64,000 nt of DNA. Origin: SHLQ01 sp964562985. Lineage in GTDB: Bacteria; Actinomycetota; Acidimicrobiia; Acidimicrobiales; SHLQ01. Position numbers and translations under genes: made by a program. A model generated the notes under the pieces. It worked only from the letters and a program-made list of their open reading frames with translations, was not told the DNA's origin and made no database searches. The DNA lies in contig CAZLWE010000012.1 of assembly GCA_964562985.1 (NCBI GenBank), positions 1-64,000 of the forward strand, given 5' to 3'. Shown in pieces: positions 50,760 to 59,117 of this stretch; position 1 is the stretch's first letter; each line of letters starts with the position of its first letter.

Positions 50760-51307
50760 CTGGTCTGTTCGGTCTGGGGTTCGAGTGCAGACCAGTCCTC
50801 AGGGTTTTCTTCAACCAGCGTATTGATGACTTCGCCATCGATACCGTCGACCATCACGAAGCCTCGACTGACAGGTGGCGATTCGTTCGAGTAGAGCAGG
50901 ATTCGCCATGTCGGGCGGCTGCGAAGCCCACGCCAGGCCATCTGCGCGGATGCGTGCCCCACTGGAAAGCCGACGGCGCGCGTGGCCTCAACAAGGGCGT
51001 CCTGCTCGTCGACGGCGAGGTTCCAGCCGCCTTGCAGGTGATATAGACCGACCAGGGCGAGGCCAATCGCTGCCACGACGAGCCCCCCGTTGAGCAGGGG
51101 CGACGGGTCGTCGCCGCGGAGGAACCACGCCACCAGGATCCCGGCGGAGATCAGCAAATAGAGAACACCCGGGATGCGGCGCTTTGAGTTATTGGGAAAC
51201 AGGTACGGTCCGACGAAATCGACCGCGTTGAGATCTTCAGGTAGCTCATCGACGTAGTCGTCAAATTCTTCTTCGGGCGCATCGACCGTCGGGTTGTCTG
51301 AAACCAT
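50756..51307 (-). CDS. Membrane protein of unknown function
   Basis: 183 residues from the ATG at 51307 (MVSDNPTVDAPEEEF); the frame is open further upstream but that would run into the divergent cytochrome gene. An acidic N-terminal 40 residues, then two membrane segments (IPGVLYLLISAGILVAWFL and LLNGGLVVAAIGLALVGLY), then a cytoplasmic or exported domain of about 90 residues (ATRAVGFPVGHASAQMAWRGLRSRPTWRILLYS) without known motif. I do not recognise the family. Confidence 0.6.
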   Translation of the reverse strand: MVSDNPTVDAPEEEFDDYVDELPEDLNAVDFVGPYLFPNNSKRRIPGVLYLLISAGILVAWFLRGDDPSPLLNGGLVVAAIGLALVGLYHLQGGWNLAVDEQDALVEATRAVGFPVGHASAQMAWRGLRSRPTWRILLYSNESPPVSRGFVMVDGIDGEVINTLVEENPEDWSALEPQTEQTS

Positions 51308-51374
51308 CTCCGCCAGCCTACGAGGCACCGACCCGAGGTCGGCGCGTTCAATGAACGTTAGGAAAATTGCATTG

Positions 51375-52079
51375 ATGATGCTTGAAGTTCGTTTCACGAA
51401 CTCTTACGTTGCGCGGGTGCTCTCTCGATCCTTTCTCGTCCGTTGTACCCGAGTACTCCTATTGACGCTGGCCCTCGCCGCCTGCGGTGGCGGAGATGAC
51501 ACCGCCACAGCCGACGAAACGGATGCTGCCGAGGTCGATGACGCTTCTGACGCAGCGGACGACGACTCCGGGGACGACGATTCCGACGAGGATGATTCCG
51601 ACGCAAGTACCACCACAAGCGAAGCGCCGACGACAACCACAGCCGCCGAAACCACGACTACAACGGCCGCTGCCGAGACCACCACCACGGCGGCACCCGA
51701 AACAACAACAACCTCCACTTCAACGACTTCAACGACGACCACCACCAGCACGACCACCACGACGACGGCTGCACCCACAACCACCACCAGCACGACCACC
51801 ACGACAGCCGCACCCACAACCACCACCAGCACGACCACCACGACAGCCGCACCCACGACCACCGCAGCACCGGCACCCAACGGGGGCGCTCTCTTTGCGT
51901 CCAACTGTGCGAGCTGCCACGGAGCCGACGGCGGCGGTGCCTCAAGCATCGGAATCCAAGGGTTCCCCACCGCACGAACAGAATCAGCAACCGTCAACGG
52001 GTTAGCGCGCATGCCAGCATTCCCTGACTTGAGTGCTCAAGAGGTTTCGGCGATCGCAAACCACGTGAGCGGGCTCTAG
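51375..52079 (+). CDS. Lipoprotein c-type cytochrome with Thr-rich stalk
   Basis: About 234 residues; paired ATGs at 51375/51378 are the likely starts, though the frame is open to 51294. Lipobox LALAACGGG, an acidic stretch, a long Thr/Ala stalk containing 13-residue repeats, then a small class I cytochrome domain: ALFASNCASCHGADGGG with the heme motif CASCH and methionine ligand in LARMPAFPDLS. It would carry electrons at the outer membrane face. Its domain matches the next gene's, so the two are likely paralogues. The redox partner is not visible. Confidence 0.85.
   Translation: MMLEVRFTNSYVARVLSRSFLVRCTRVLLLTLALAACGGGDDTATADETDAAEVDDASDAADDDSGDDDSDEDDSDASTTTSEAPTTTTAAETTTTTAAAETTTTAAPETTTTSTSTTSTTTTTSTTTTTTAAPTTTTSTTTTTAAPTTTTSTTTTTAAPTTTAAPAPNGGALFASNCASCHGADGGGASSIGIQGFPTARTESATVNGLARMPAFPDLSAQEVSAIANHVSGL
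51771..51861 (+). repeat. 39-bp tandem repeat in the cytochrome stalk
   Basis: Two exact 39-bp units (51771-51809 and 51810-51848) and part of a third encode APTTTTSTTTTTA repeats of the lipoprotein stalk. They suggest length variation by slippage. Confidence 0.85.
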
Positions 52080-52103
52080 GCCCCAGAGAATCGGAGCGGC
52101 CAC

Positions 52104-52466
52104 GTGAGGCTCGCTATGTTTTCCACAGTCATCGTCCTCACCACCCTCACGTTTGCAGCGTGCGGCAGTACGTCGACCGCCGCTGCTCCGGCCAGAACTG
52201 AGCCAGCCGAACCGGAGCCTGTAGCGACGACCACCACGACGGATCCCGAGGCCATCCCCGACGGCGCATCACTGTATGAATCGAACTGTTCGCGTTGTCA
52301 CCGAAGTGACGGATCCGGACGGATTGGTCCCAATCTTCAGGGCGTGACGCTCACCGAATTCGTCGAGCGCGTCGTTCGCACCGGTCCGGGCGAGATGCCC
52401 GCGTTTGCGGACTTGACCGATGCCGAGGTCACGGCAATCGCCTCCCACGTGGTCGACAACCTCTGA
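52104..52466 (+). CDS. Small lipoprotein c-type cytochrome
   Basis: 120 residues from a GTG start. Lipobox TFAACGST, a short Thr/Pro/Glu linker, then a mono-heme domain: ASLYESNCSRCHRSDGSGRIGPNLQG with CSRCH, and methionine ligand in GEMPAFADLTDAEVTAIASHVVDNL. Same fold and C-terminus as the cytochrome 25 bases upstream, but with a far shorter stalk. Probably co-transcribed with it. Confidence 0.87.
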   Translation: MRLAMFSTVIVLTTLTFAACGSTSTAAAPARTEPAEPEPVATTTTTDPEAIPDGASLYESNCSRCHRSDGSGRIGPNLQGVTLTEFVERVVRTGPGEMPAFADLTDAEVTAIASHVVDNL

Positions 52467-52530
52467 TCTCCCGCTCGTACTTCGCTCTTAGGCCGGACTG
52501 AAGGCTTAGCCGCCAGCGACTCTCCGTCGC

Positions 52531-53073
52531 CTAGGCGGGCCAGGCTTGGGATAGGCGTTTCCAGCTGTCTCTTAGGCTTTCGGGGAGCACTCGTGCTTCG
52601 GCGACGCTGGTGAGGAAGTTTGTGTCGCCACTCCATCGAGGCAAGACGTGCACGTGGAGGTGGTTGGGAACCCCTGCTCCTGAGGCACGTCCAAGATTCA
52701 TGCCAACGTTCACGCCATCGGGGATGTATTCGCGCTTGACCGCCTCAACGCCCATGCGGACCCCCTCCCATAGCTCCGCGAATGAATCGGGCGGCAAATC
52801 TTCGAGGTTCTCGGCTGCCACCTTCGGTAACACCATCAGGTGGCCGGAGGTGTACGGATACGCGTTCAACAGCGCAAAGGCATGATCTCCACGCCACAGG
52901 ATGTACGTGACGTCATCGGGTAAGCCAGATTGTTCAATCCCCTCGAACAGCGTGAGCCCTTCGATAAGCCCTTTCGCACGCTCATCATCATCTGCCCGGA
53001 TGTAGGGAATCCGCCACCCCGCCCAGAGGCGAGCCATCTGCTCGCGCCCCGAAAGCGTATTGTCGAACGTCAC
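52531..53073 (-). CDS. HIT-family hydrolase/phosphorylase
   Basis: 180 residues. The histidine triad reads PNHLHVHVLPRW (about residues 136-147). Other family parts: YPYTSGHLMVLPKV and GMNLGRASGAGVPNHLH. Closest to the mycobacterial HIT protein Rv2613c, reported as an AP4A phosphorylase, which also lies between thrS and pgsA. It overlaps thrS by 4 bases. Confidence 0.93.
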   Translation of the reverse strand: MTFDNTLSGREQMARLWAGWRIPYIRADDDERAKGLIEGLTLFEGIEQSGLPDDVTYILWRGDHAFALLNAYPYTSGHLMVLPKVAAENLEDLPPDSFAELWEGVRMGVEAVKREYIPDGVNVGMNLGRASGAGVPNHLHVHVLPRWSGDTNFLTSVAEARVLPESLRDSWKRLSQAWPA

Positions 53074-55040
53074 GACTTTGCGTCGATCTCCGCCGCCAGC
53101 TGCGCGATAAATGCGGTGGCGTCCACATCGCGGTCGACGTCTTTGACGCCCCGCTTGTTCACACCGACCGTGTCGTTGGCGACGTCATCGTCACCCACGA
53201 CCAACACGTACGGAAGCTTCTCGACCTTGCCGTTACGGACGCGCTTGCCGAGCGGATCGGTAGCAGGATCGATGTCAGCACGGAAACCCGCGGCTTTCAT
53301 CTTGGCGACGAGCGCTTCCGCGTACTCCTGATGCGCCTCGGCAACCGGTAACACCCGAACCTGGGTTGGTGCCAGCCACGCTGGGAAGTTTCCGGCATAG
53401 TGCTCGATGAGTACGCCGAAGAATCGCTCGACCGAACCCATCAGGGCACGGTGGATCATGACTGGTTGCTTGCGTTCACCGTCGTCGGCGACGTACTCGA
53501 GCTCGAAGCGGTCCGGAAGGTTGAAGTCCAACTGGATGGTGGAAAGCTGCCACGAACGTCCGATCGCGTCGGTGATATCGACATCGATCTTCGGGCCGTA
53601 GAAGGCACCGCCTCCTTCGTCGACGATGTAGTCGAGGCCATGGGCTTCGAGTGCATTGCGGAGGCCCTCGGTGGCCGAGTCCCAGATCTCATCGTCACCT
53701 ACCGACTTTTCTTCGGGGCGCGTCGAGAGCTTGGCCTGGAACTCTTCGAAACCGAATGCCCGGAGAACGGACAACACGAAGTCGAGCAACGACTCGAGTT
53801 CTTGTTGGATCATTTCCCGAGTGCAGAAGATGTGGCTGTCGTCCTGAGTGAAGCCGCGAGCTCGCAGGAGCCCGTGGACTGCACCGGAAAGCTCGTAGCG
53901 ATACACGGTTCCGAGCTCGAAAATTCGCATCGGGAGGTCGCGATAGGACCGCTGATCGCTCTTGTAGATCATCACGTGGAAGGGGCAGTTCATCGGCTTC
54001 GGGTAGTACGTTGCGCCATCCATTTCCATGGGCGGGTACATGCCGTCGGCGTAAAAGTCGAGGTGGCCGCTGGTCTCCCACAGCACCGACTTCGCAATGT
54101 GGGGGCTGTAGGCGAATTCGTAGCCGCCGTGCTCGTGGCGGTCTCGGCTGTAGTCCTCCATGAGCTTGCGGATGATGGCGCCCTTGGGGTGCCACACGAC
54201 GAGCCCGGGGCCCAACTCTTCGGGCCACGACACGAGGTCGAGCTCTCGTGCGAGCCGTCGATGGTCGCGCTTTTCTGCCTCCTCGAGGCGGTGCAGGTGC
54301 GCTTTGAGATCTTTCTTGTTGGCCCACGCCGTCCCGTACACGCGTTGGAGGACCGGGCGGCTTTCATCGCCACGCCAGTACGCGCCGGCGACCTTCTGCA
54401 ACTTGAAGTGGCCGAGCCTCCCCGTGGACGGAACATGGGGGCCCGTGCACATATCGAGGAAGGTGTCGGAGTTGCGGTAATAGCTGACGACGTCGCCGCT
54501 CAACTCGCCAGCGTCGTCGGTGCCAGCCTCTCCGCTGGTCACCTTGTCGATGATCTCGAGTTTGAATGGCTCATCCTTGAAGAGCTCACGCGCTTCGTCT
54601 ACCGAAATCTCGTGCCGCTCGAATGGTTGGTCGGCCTTCACCAACTCCTTCATCCGATCCTCGATGGCATGCAGGTCCTCATCGGAGAGCGTCTTGCCAT
54701 CAGGCAATTCGAAGTCGTAGTAAAAGCCGTGCTCGATCGGCGGGCCGATCGCAAACTTCGCACCGGGATAGAGATCGAGGATGGCCTGGGCCATCAGATG
54801 AGCCGTGGAGTGGCGCAAGGTCTCCAGACCAAGGGCATCGCGGTCGGTGACCAGCGCTACCTCTGCACCGTCGCTCAGCGGGATGTCAAGGTCGACGTGT
54901 TCGCCGTCGACGGTGGCGATCAGCGCAGCTTTGGCCAGACCTGGGCCGATGTCGGAGGCGAGGTCGCCGGCAGTAGCTCCGTCAGCCAACTCGCGCTGCG
55001 ATCCATCCGGCAGGGTCACGACTAGGTCACTCATAGTCAA
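53070..55040 (-). CDS. thrS: Threonyl-tRNA synthetase
   Basis: 656 residues: TGS domain (1-60), editing domain (about 75-220: HSTAHLMAQAI, LDMCTGPHVPSTGRL), class II core with motif 1 near GAIIRKLME, zinc ligands in PMNCPFHVMIY (Cys) and later His, motif 2 FELGTVYRYELSGAVHGLLRARGFTQDDSHIF, motif 3 HRALMGSVERFFGVLIEHY, and a C-terminal anticodon domain (VRVLPVAEAHQEYAEAL). Full length. Start could also be two codons later. Confidence 0.97.
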   Translation of the reverse strand: MTMSDLVVTLPDGSQRELADGATAGDLASDIGPGLAKAALIATVDGEHVDLDIPLSDGAEVALVTDRDALGLETLRHSTAHLMAQAILDLYPGAKFAIGPPIEHGFYYDFELPDGKTLSDEDLHAIEDRMKELVKADQPFERHEISVDEARELFKDEPFKLEIIDKVTSGEAGTDDAGELSGDVVSYYRNSDTFLDMCTGPHVPSTGRLGHFKLQKVAGAYWRGDESRPVLQRVYGTAWANKKDLKAHLHRLEEAEKRDHRRLARELDLVSWPEELGPGLVVWHPKGAIIRKLMEDYSRDRHEHGGYEFAYSPHIAKSVLWETSGHLDFYADGMYPPMEMDGATYYPKPMNCPFHVMIYKSDQRSYRDLPMRIFELGTVYRYELSGAVHGLLRARGFTQDDSHIFCTREMIQQELESLLDFVLSVLRAFGFEEFQAKLSTRPEEKSVGDDEIWDSATEGLRNALEAHGLDYIVDEGGGAFYGPKIDVDITDAIGRSWQLSTIQLDFNLPDRFELEYVADDGERKQPVMIHRALMGSVERFFGVLIEHYAGNFPAWLAPTQVRVLPVAEAHQEYAEALVAKMKAAGFRADIDPATDPLGKRVRNGKVEKLPYVLVVGDDDVANDTVGVNKRGVKDVDRDVDATAFIAQLAAEIDAKS

Positions 55041-55154
55041 GAAACACTATCGTTTAGCCGAGTACTTGAACGCGCATCGCATGTGGTGGTCCATGCGGGA
55101 TCGTTCAACAAAGTACGATTTACACCCGTCGCGGGCATGAAGGGACCAACAACC

Positions 55155-56195
55155 ATGACTCTTAGGAACCCAAAGCTGGGATCGGCGTTCGTCGCCGTAC
55201 TCATCGCAGCACTTTTCGCTACTACACCTGCAGGCGCGCAAACGCTCTGCGGAGGCGAAGTTCCAACGATCGAAAGCAACGACGCCACCATCATCGGCAC
55301 CACCGGAGACGATGTCATCTTGGCTGGCCCTGGAAACAATGCGATCCGCGGCCTGTCCGGTAACGACATCATCTGCGGAGGAGGCGGCGAGGACAACATC
55401 GTCGGCGGCCTCGGTGCCGACACCATCTTCGGCGATGACGGCAACGACTTCATCAAAGGCGGCAGCGGTGCCGACACCATCTTCGGCGGCATTGGTGACG
55501 ACGAACTACGCGGGGCCCTCGGCAACGATGAGATCCATGGTGAGGACGGCAACGACCTGATCAAGGGCGGCGCCCGCCACGACATGATCTTCGGAGGCGA
55601 CGGCAACGACGAAATCGCTGGTAGCCCAGGCAACGATGTGCTCGACGGCGCTGCGGGTGACGACGTCATCTTCGGCGGCCGAAACGACGACATCATCACC
55701 GGTGGTTCCGGCGACGACGTCATCGACGGCGGTAACCACAACGACACCATCTCCGGCAACGGCGGCGACGACGACATCCTCGGCGGTCAAGGAGACGACT
55801 TCATCAACGGCGGCGCTGGTGCCGATCACCTTCTCGGCGACGACGGCTCGGCCTTCGACGAACCGATCGGAAGCGGCATTGAGCACCCGGGCGGCAACGA
55901 CACCATCATCGGGGCAGGCGGCCCGGACTACCTCGGCGGCGAGGGTGGCAACGACAACTTGAGTGGCCGCAACGGACTCGACGTAGTCGATGGCTTCCAC
56001 GGCAACGACATCATCGCCGGAGATAACGCCAACGACCTGCTGAGCGGCGGCACGGGCAACGACCAACTCGATGGAGGCAGCGGCACCGATCGCTGCTGGC
56101 CAGAGCTCGTCGTTCTCAGCGAAGGAACGTTGGCCCCGACGAACGGCGGCGACTCGACGGTCTCCTGTGAGCAGCTCAACCAGGTTCTGAACTAG
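55155..56195 (+). CDS. Secreted RTX (calcium-binding nonapeptide) repeat protein
   Basis: 346 residues from the ATG at 55155, which opens a clean signal peptide (GSAFVAVLIAALFATTPAGAQT). About 25 nonapeptides of the GGxGxDxxx type follow, which fold as calcium-filled beta-rolls, then a short end with two cysteines (DRCWPELVVL...VSCEQLNQVLN). No enzyme domain is seen. RTX proteins usually leave diderms by a type I system using a C-terminal signal; here an N-terminal Sec signal is present. It overlaps the converging mshC by 4 bases. Possible surface or matrix protein. Confidence 0.88.
   Translation: MTLRNPKLGSAFVAVLIAALFATTPAGAQTLCGGEVPTIESNDATIIGTTGDDVILAGPGNNAIRGLSGNDIICGGGGEDNIVGGLGADTIFGDDGNDFIKGGSGADTIFGGIGDDELRGALGNDEIHGEDGNDLIKGGARHDMIFGGDGNDEIAGSPGNDVLDGAAGDDVIFGGRNDDIITGGSGDDVIDGGNHNDTISGNGGDDDILGGQGDDFINGGAGADHLLGDDGSAFDEPIGSGIEHPGGNDTIIGAGGPDYLGGEGGNDNLSGRNGLDVVDGFHGNDIIAGDNANDLLSGGTGNDQLDGGSGTDRCWPELVVLSEGTLAPTNGGDSTVSCEQLNQVLN
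55297..56100 (+). repeat. RTX nonapeptide repeat array
   Basis: About 25 imperfect 27-bp units coding for GGxGxDxxx (for example GGLGADTIF, GGSGDDVID, GGTGNDQLD). One break near 55853-55895 carries a longer loop (SAFDEPIGSGIEHPG). Confidence 0.85.
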
Positions 56196-57328
56196 ACCAA
56201 ATCAACCCCGAGCAGCTTCGCTGCTTCGACCACGTTGACCTCATCGGCCGCAGCTGCGTCGATGCGGGTCAGCGCGCTGGGGACATCAAGGTCGCTGTCG
56301 AGGGCGGCGCGAACGGCGCCCATCAGCTCGTTCGGTGAGCCGGTCGCGATGTCTGCGGAGAGCCGCCATTGGCCGAGACGGACTTCGGCTTCGGCCAGAA
56401 GTTCGTTCTTCCACTCCCAGTTCTTCGTGCGGTAGTGCTGGGACAACACCGCTAGTCGAATCGCCATCGGCTCATGTACATCGAGCAGATCTCGAACAAA
56501 GATGAGGTTCCCGGTGGATTTGCTCATCGGCTCCCCGGCCATGTGCACGCATGACTGATGCATCCAGTGGCCAACCGGAGGCTCGCCCAATGCCTCAAGT
56601 TGCGCTGCACAAAACTCATGATGTGGATAGACGAGATCGCAGCCACCGCCATGAATGTCGATCGTCGCGAGTTCTCGCAAAGACAGGGCTGTGCACTCGA
56701 TGTGCCACCCCGGACGCCCGGCCCCCCACGGGGCTTCCCACGAAGGTTCGCCCTCGAGCGACGCCTGCCAGACCACCGCATCGAGGGGATGTCTCTTGTT
56801 GGGGTCATGTGGGTCCTCGCCCCGCCCGGCTCCAATCGCTCGCATATCCACGCGGCTATAGCCGCTCACCGAACCAAACGAGTCGGACGCCTGATGGTCG
56901 AAGTAGACCGTTCCTTCGACCGCATACGCGGCCTCTTGCTCAAGGAGCTGAGCGATGAGCCCACGAATCTCCGGAATTGCCGAAGTGGCGCGAGGTTCAC
57001 TCCATGGATCCTGAACTCCGAGAGCCGCGAGATCGTCGTCGAAGCGTCGCTTCTGTCCGAAAGCCAGATCGAGATAATGGACCTCATCGCGCTTGGCTCG
57101 CTCCAGTAGATCGTTGTCGACATCGGTGATGTTGCGCACCATGTGGACCTCGTGGCCGCGATCGACAAGTCGTCGGTGCAAGACGTCGTAGGTCACGTAC
57201 GTCGCTGCGTGCCCGAGGTGTGTTGCGTCGTAGGGGGTGATACCGCAGATGTAGATCCGCACGACGTCGTCGACCGTGATCGGTGAAATCACGCCCGTCG
57301 CCGTATCGAAAATCGCCATATCTGTCAT
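56192..57328 (-). CDS. mshC: Mycothiol ligase (cysteine--GlcN-Ins ligase)
   Basis: 378 residues from the ATG at 57328; an ATG three codons later is possible, and the open frame upstream is antisense to the next gene. A CysRS-like class I ligase that joins cysteine to glucosaminyl-inositol in mycothiol synthesis. YICGITPYDATHLGHAATYVTYDVLHR is the MshC, not CysRS, form of the HIGH region. GWHIECTALS and HHEFCAAQLEAL give further zinc ligands. The KMSKS loop reads PMSKSTGN. It is about 30 residues shorter than usual at the N-terminus. Supports an actinobacterial host. Confidence 0.9.
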   Translation of the reverse strand: MTDMAIFDTATGVISPITVDDVVRIYICGITPYDATHLGHAATYVTYDVLHRRLVDRGHEVHMVRNITDVDNDLLERAKRDEVHYLDLAFGQKRRFDDDLAALGVQDPWSEPRATSAIPEIRGLIAQLLEQEAAYAVEGTVYFDHQASDSFGSVSGYSRVDMRAIGAGRGEDPHDPNKRHPLDAVVWQASLEGEPSWEAPWGAGRPGWHIECTALSLRELATIDIHGGGCDLVYPHHEFCAAQLEALGEPPVGHWMHQSCVHMAGEPMSKSTGNLIFVRDLLDVHEPMAIRLAVLSQHYRTKNWEWKNELLAEAEVRLGQWRLSADIATGSPNELMGAVRAALDSDLDVPSALTRIDAAAADEVNVVEAAKLLGVDLV

Positions 57329-57442
57329 CGGAGCAACGCTAGCAAGCGTCACCTCGAAAGCTTGTGCTGCGAAGCGTGCTCTCCCCACCGAAAGTTGCAA
57401 CGCATGTTGGACGTTTCCGCCTTGGTGGTCAAGACTGCCGGG

Positions 57443-58210
57443 ATGGGAATCCTCGATGGAAAGAACGTCCTCATTACCGGTGTGCTCACCGACGCCTCGC
57501 TCGCCTTTGGTGTCGCTAAGCTCGCGCAGGCCGAAGGCGCCAACCTTATTTTGACCGGAGCAGGTCGCGGCCTGTCGCTCACGAAACGAACCGCCCGCAA
57601 GCTCGACGTCGAACCCGAGGTCCTCGAGTTCGACGTCACGAACGCCGACCACGTCGGCGAGGTGCGCGACGCCCTGCAGGAGAAGTGGGGCCGGGTCGAC
57701 GCTGCCCTCCATGCGATCGGATTCGCTCCCGAGGCCTGCCTCGGCGAGGACTTCATGGGGGCCTCGTGGGACGACGTGAAGGTCGCACTCGAGATCTCTG
57801 CGTACAGCTACAAGACCTTGGCCGAGGTCGTGACGCCTCTGATGTCTGAGGGCGGGAGCGTTGTAGGACTGGACTTCGACGCCACCGTCGCCTGGCCGGC
57901 GTACAACTGGATGGGCGTCGCGAAAGCGGCTCTGGAGTCGACGAATCGGTACTTGGCACGCGAATACGGCCCAGCGAATATTCGATTCAACCTGGTTGCC
58001 GCAGGCCCCATCCGCACGATCGCCGCGAAGTCCATCCCCGCGTTCGCAAAGTTCGAAGAAGTATGGGACGACAAGGCCCCTCTGGGATGGGACGTTCGGG
58101 ACTCCTCCGCTGTGGCCCGTTCCACAGTTGCCATGTTGAGCGACTGGTTCCCTTCGACAACGGGCTCGATGGTCCACGTCGACGGCGGCTACCACGCCAT
58201 GGGCACCTAG
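57443..58210 (+). CDS. fabI: Enoyl-ACP reductase, InhA/FabI type
   Basis: 255 residues from the ATG at 57443 (MGILDGKNVLITGVLTDASLAFGVA, the FabI cofactor site). The catalytic pair is in WPAYNWMGVAKAALES, which matches InhA's Tyr-x6-Lys, and the end has STTGSMVHVDGGYHAMG. It reduces trans-2-enoyl-ACP with NADH, the last step of each elongation round. It stands apart from the fabD-fabF run 15 kb away. The frame is open upstream, but this start fits the family. Confidence 0.94.
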   Translation: MGILDGKNVLITGVLTDASLAFGVAKLAQAEGANLILTGAGRGLSLTKRTARKLDVEPEVLEFDVTNADHVGEVRDALQEKWGRVDAALHAIGFAPEACLGEDFMGASWDDVKVALEISAYSYKTLAEVVTPLMSEGGSVVGLDFDATVAWPAYNWMGVAKAALESTNRYLAREYGPANIRFNLVAAGPIRTIAAKSIPAFAKFEEVWDDKAPLGWDVRDSSAVARSTVAMLSDWFPSTTGSMVHVDGGYHAMGT

Positions 58211-58216
58211 AGACTG

Positions 58217-59086
58217 GTGGCACCACGTCCGGAAGGCCACCGCCTGCTCGTCTTCGGCGGTAGCGGCTTCCTCGGGAGAACCATCGTCGCATGGGCCGTC
58301 GCCAACGGGATCTCCGTCGACGCCACGTATCTCACCAGCACTCCCCCATCCCGAGGCCCGCTCAGCCAAGAGGGTTGGCATCATTGCGACATCTTGGACC
58401 GGGAAGGAGTCCGAGCGCTGGTCGCTGAGGTCGCGCCGACCGCGGTGATTAACGCCGCCTACCGCCAAACCGGTGACCGAGCCGTGGAGATCTGCTCTAC
58501 GGGCGCCCAGAACGTGGCCACCGGTGCAGCTGGTGCGCGAGCCCGCACGGTGCATGTCTCGACTGACCTGGTCTTCGATGGCGACCTTGGCCGGGCCTAT
58601 CGCGAGGACGACCCAGTTTCTCCCATCAACGACTACGGCCGAGCAAAAGCTGCCGCCGAGGAACTGGTTGCCGCCGCGAATCCAAATTCGGTGAGCGTCC
58701 GAACGTCGCTGATCTACGGCGATCCATCCGCGCCCCAAGAACAGCTCGTGCAACGGGCCGTCGACCAGGACGACCTCTCGTTCTTCACCGATGAGTGGCG
58801 AAACCCGATCCACGTACAGCACCTCGCCGCCGCCGTCGGCGCGCTCGCGACCCATGTGCAAGCCACGGGAGTCCTTCACGTCGCTGGCGCAGACCGCGTC
58901 AACCGACTGCAGTTCGCCATGACCCTGGCGCAACACTTGGGCCTCGACTCCTCAACCTTGGCAGGAGGTCCTGCGGATCCGTCGCTGGGGCCTCGGTCGA
59001 GCGACGTCGCACTCGACACCACACGTGCGCAGAACCTCGGTTTCGCCATCCCTGGGCCAGCCGTTGCACTCGGGATCCAACCATGA
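58217..59086 (+). CDS. RmlD-like NAD(P)-dependent sugar reductase/epimerase
   Basis: 289 residues, GTG start 6 bases after fabI. Extended short-chain dehydrogenase of the RmlD type: VFGGSGFLGRTIV (cofactor loop), VSTDLVFDGDLGRAYREDDPVSPINDYGRAKAAAE with the active-site Thr and Tyr-x3-Lys, and VRTSLIYG. Homologues reduce dTDP-4-dehydrorhamnose, but the absence of other rhamnose genes leaves the substrate open. Likely co-transcribed with fabI. Confidence 0.85.
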   Translation: MAPRPEGHRLLVFGGSGFLGRTIVAWAVANGISVDATYLTSTPPSRGPLSQEGWHHCDILDREGVRALVAEVAPTAVINAAYRQTGDRAVEICSTGAQNVATGAAGARARTVHVSTDLVFDGDLGRAYREDDPVSPINDYGRAKAAAEELVAAANPNSVSVRTSLIYGDPSAPQEQLVQRAVDQDDLSFFTDEWRNPIHVQHLAAAVGALATHVQATGVLHVAGADRVNRLQFAMTLAQHLGLDSSTLAGGPADPSLGPRSSDVALDTTRAQNLGFAIPGPAVALGIQP

Positions 59087-59117
59087 CCGACGACCGTTGG
59101 ATGGCCGGTGGAGTGAT

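Noticed and set aside
53400..55025. A 541-codon plus-strand frame opposite thrS
   Set aside because: It mirrors thrS in the high-GC third-position pattern and has no recognisable domain; thrS is certain.
56192..57328. A second cysteinyl-tRNA synthetase
   Set aside because: The HIGH region reads CGITPYDATHLGHA, the MshC form, and the length fits MshC better than CysRS.
56192..58936. A 914-codon open frame that could be read as a giant MshC fusion
   Set aside because: Everything upstream of the ATG at 57328 is antisense to the fabI and RmlD-like genes and has no domain; MshC has its normal beginning at 57328.
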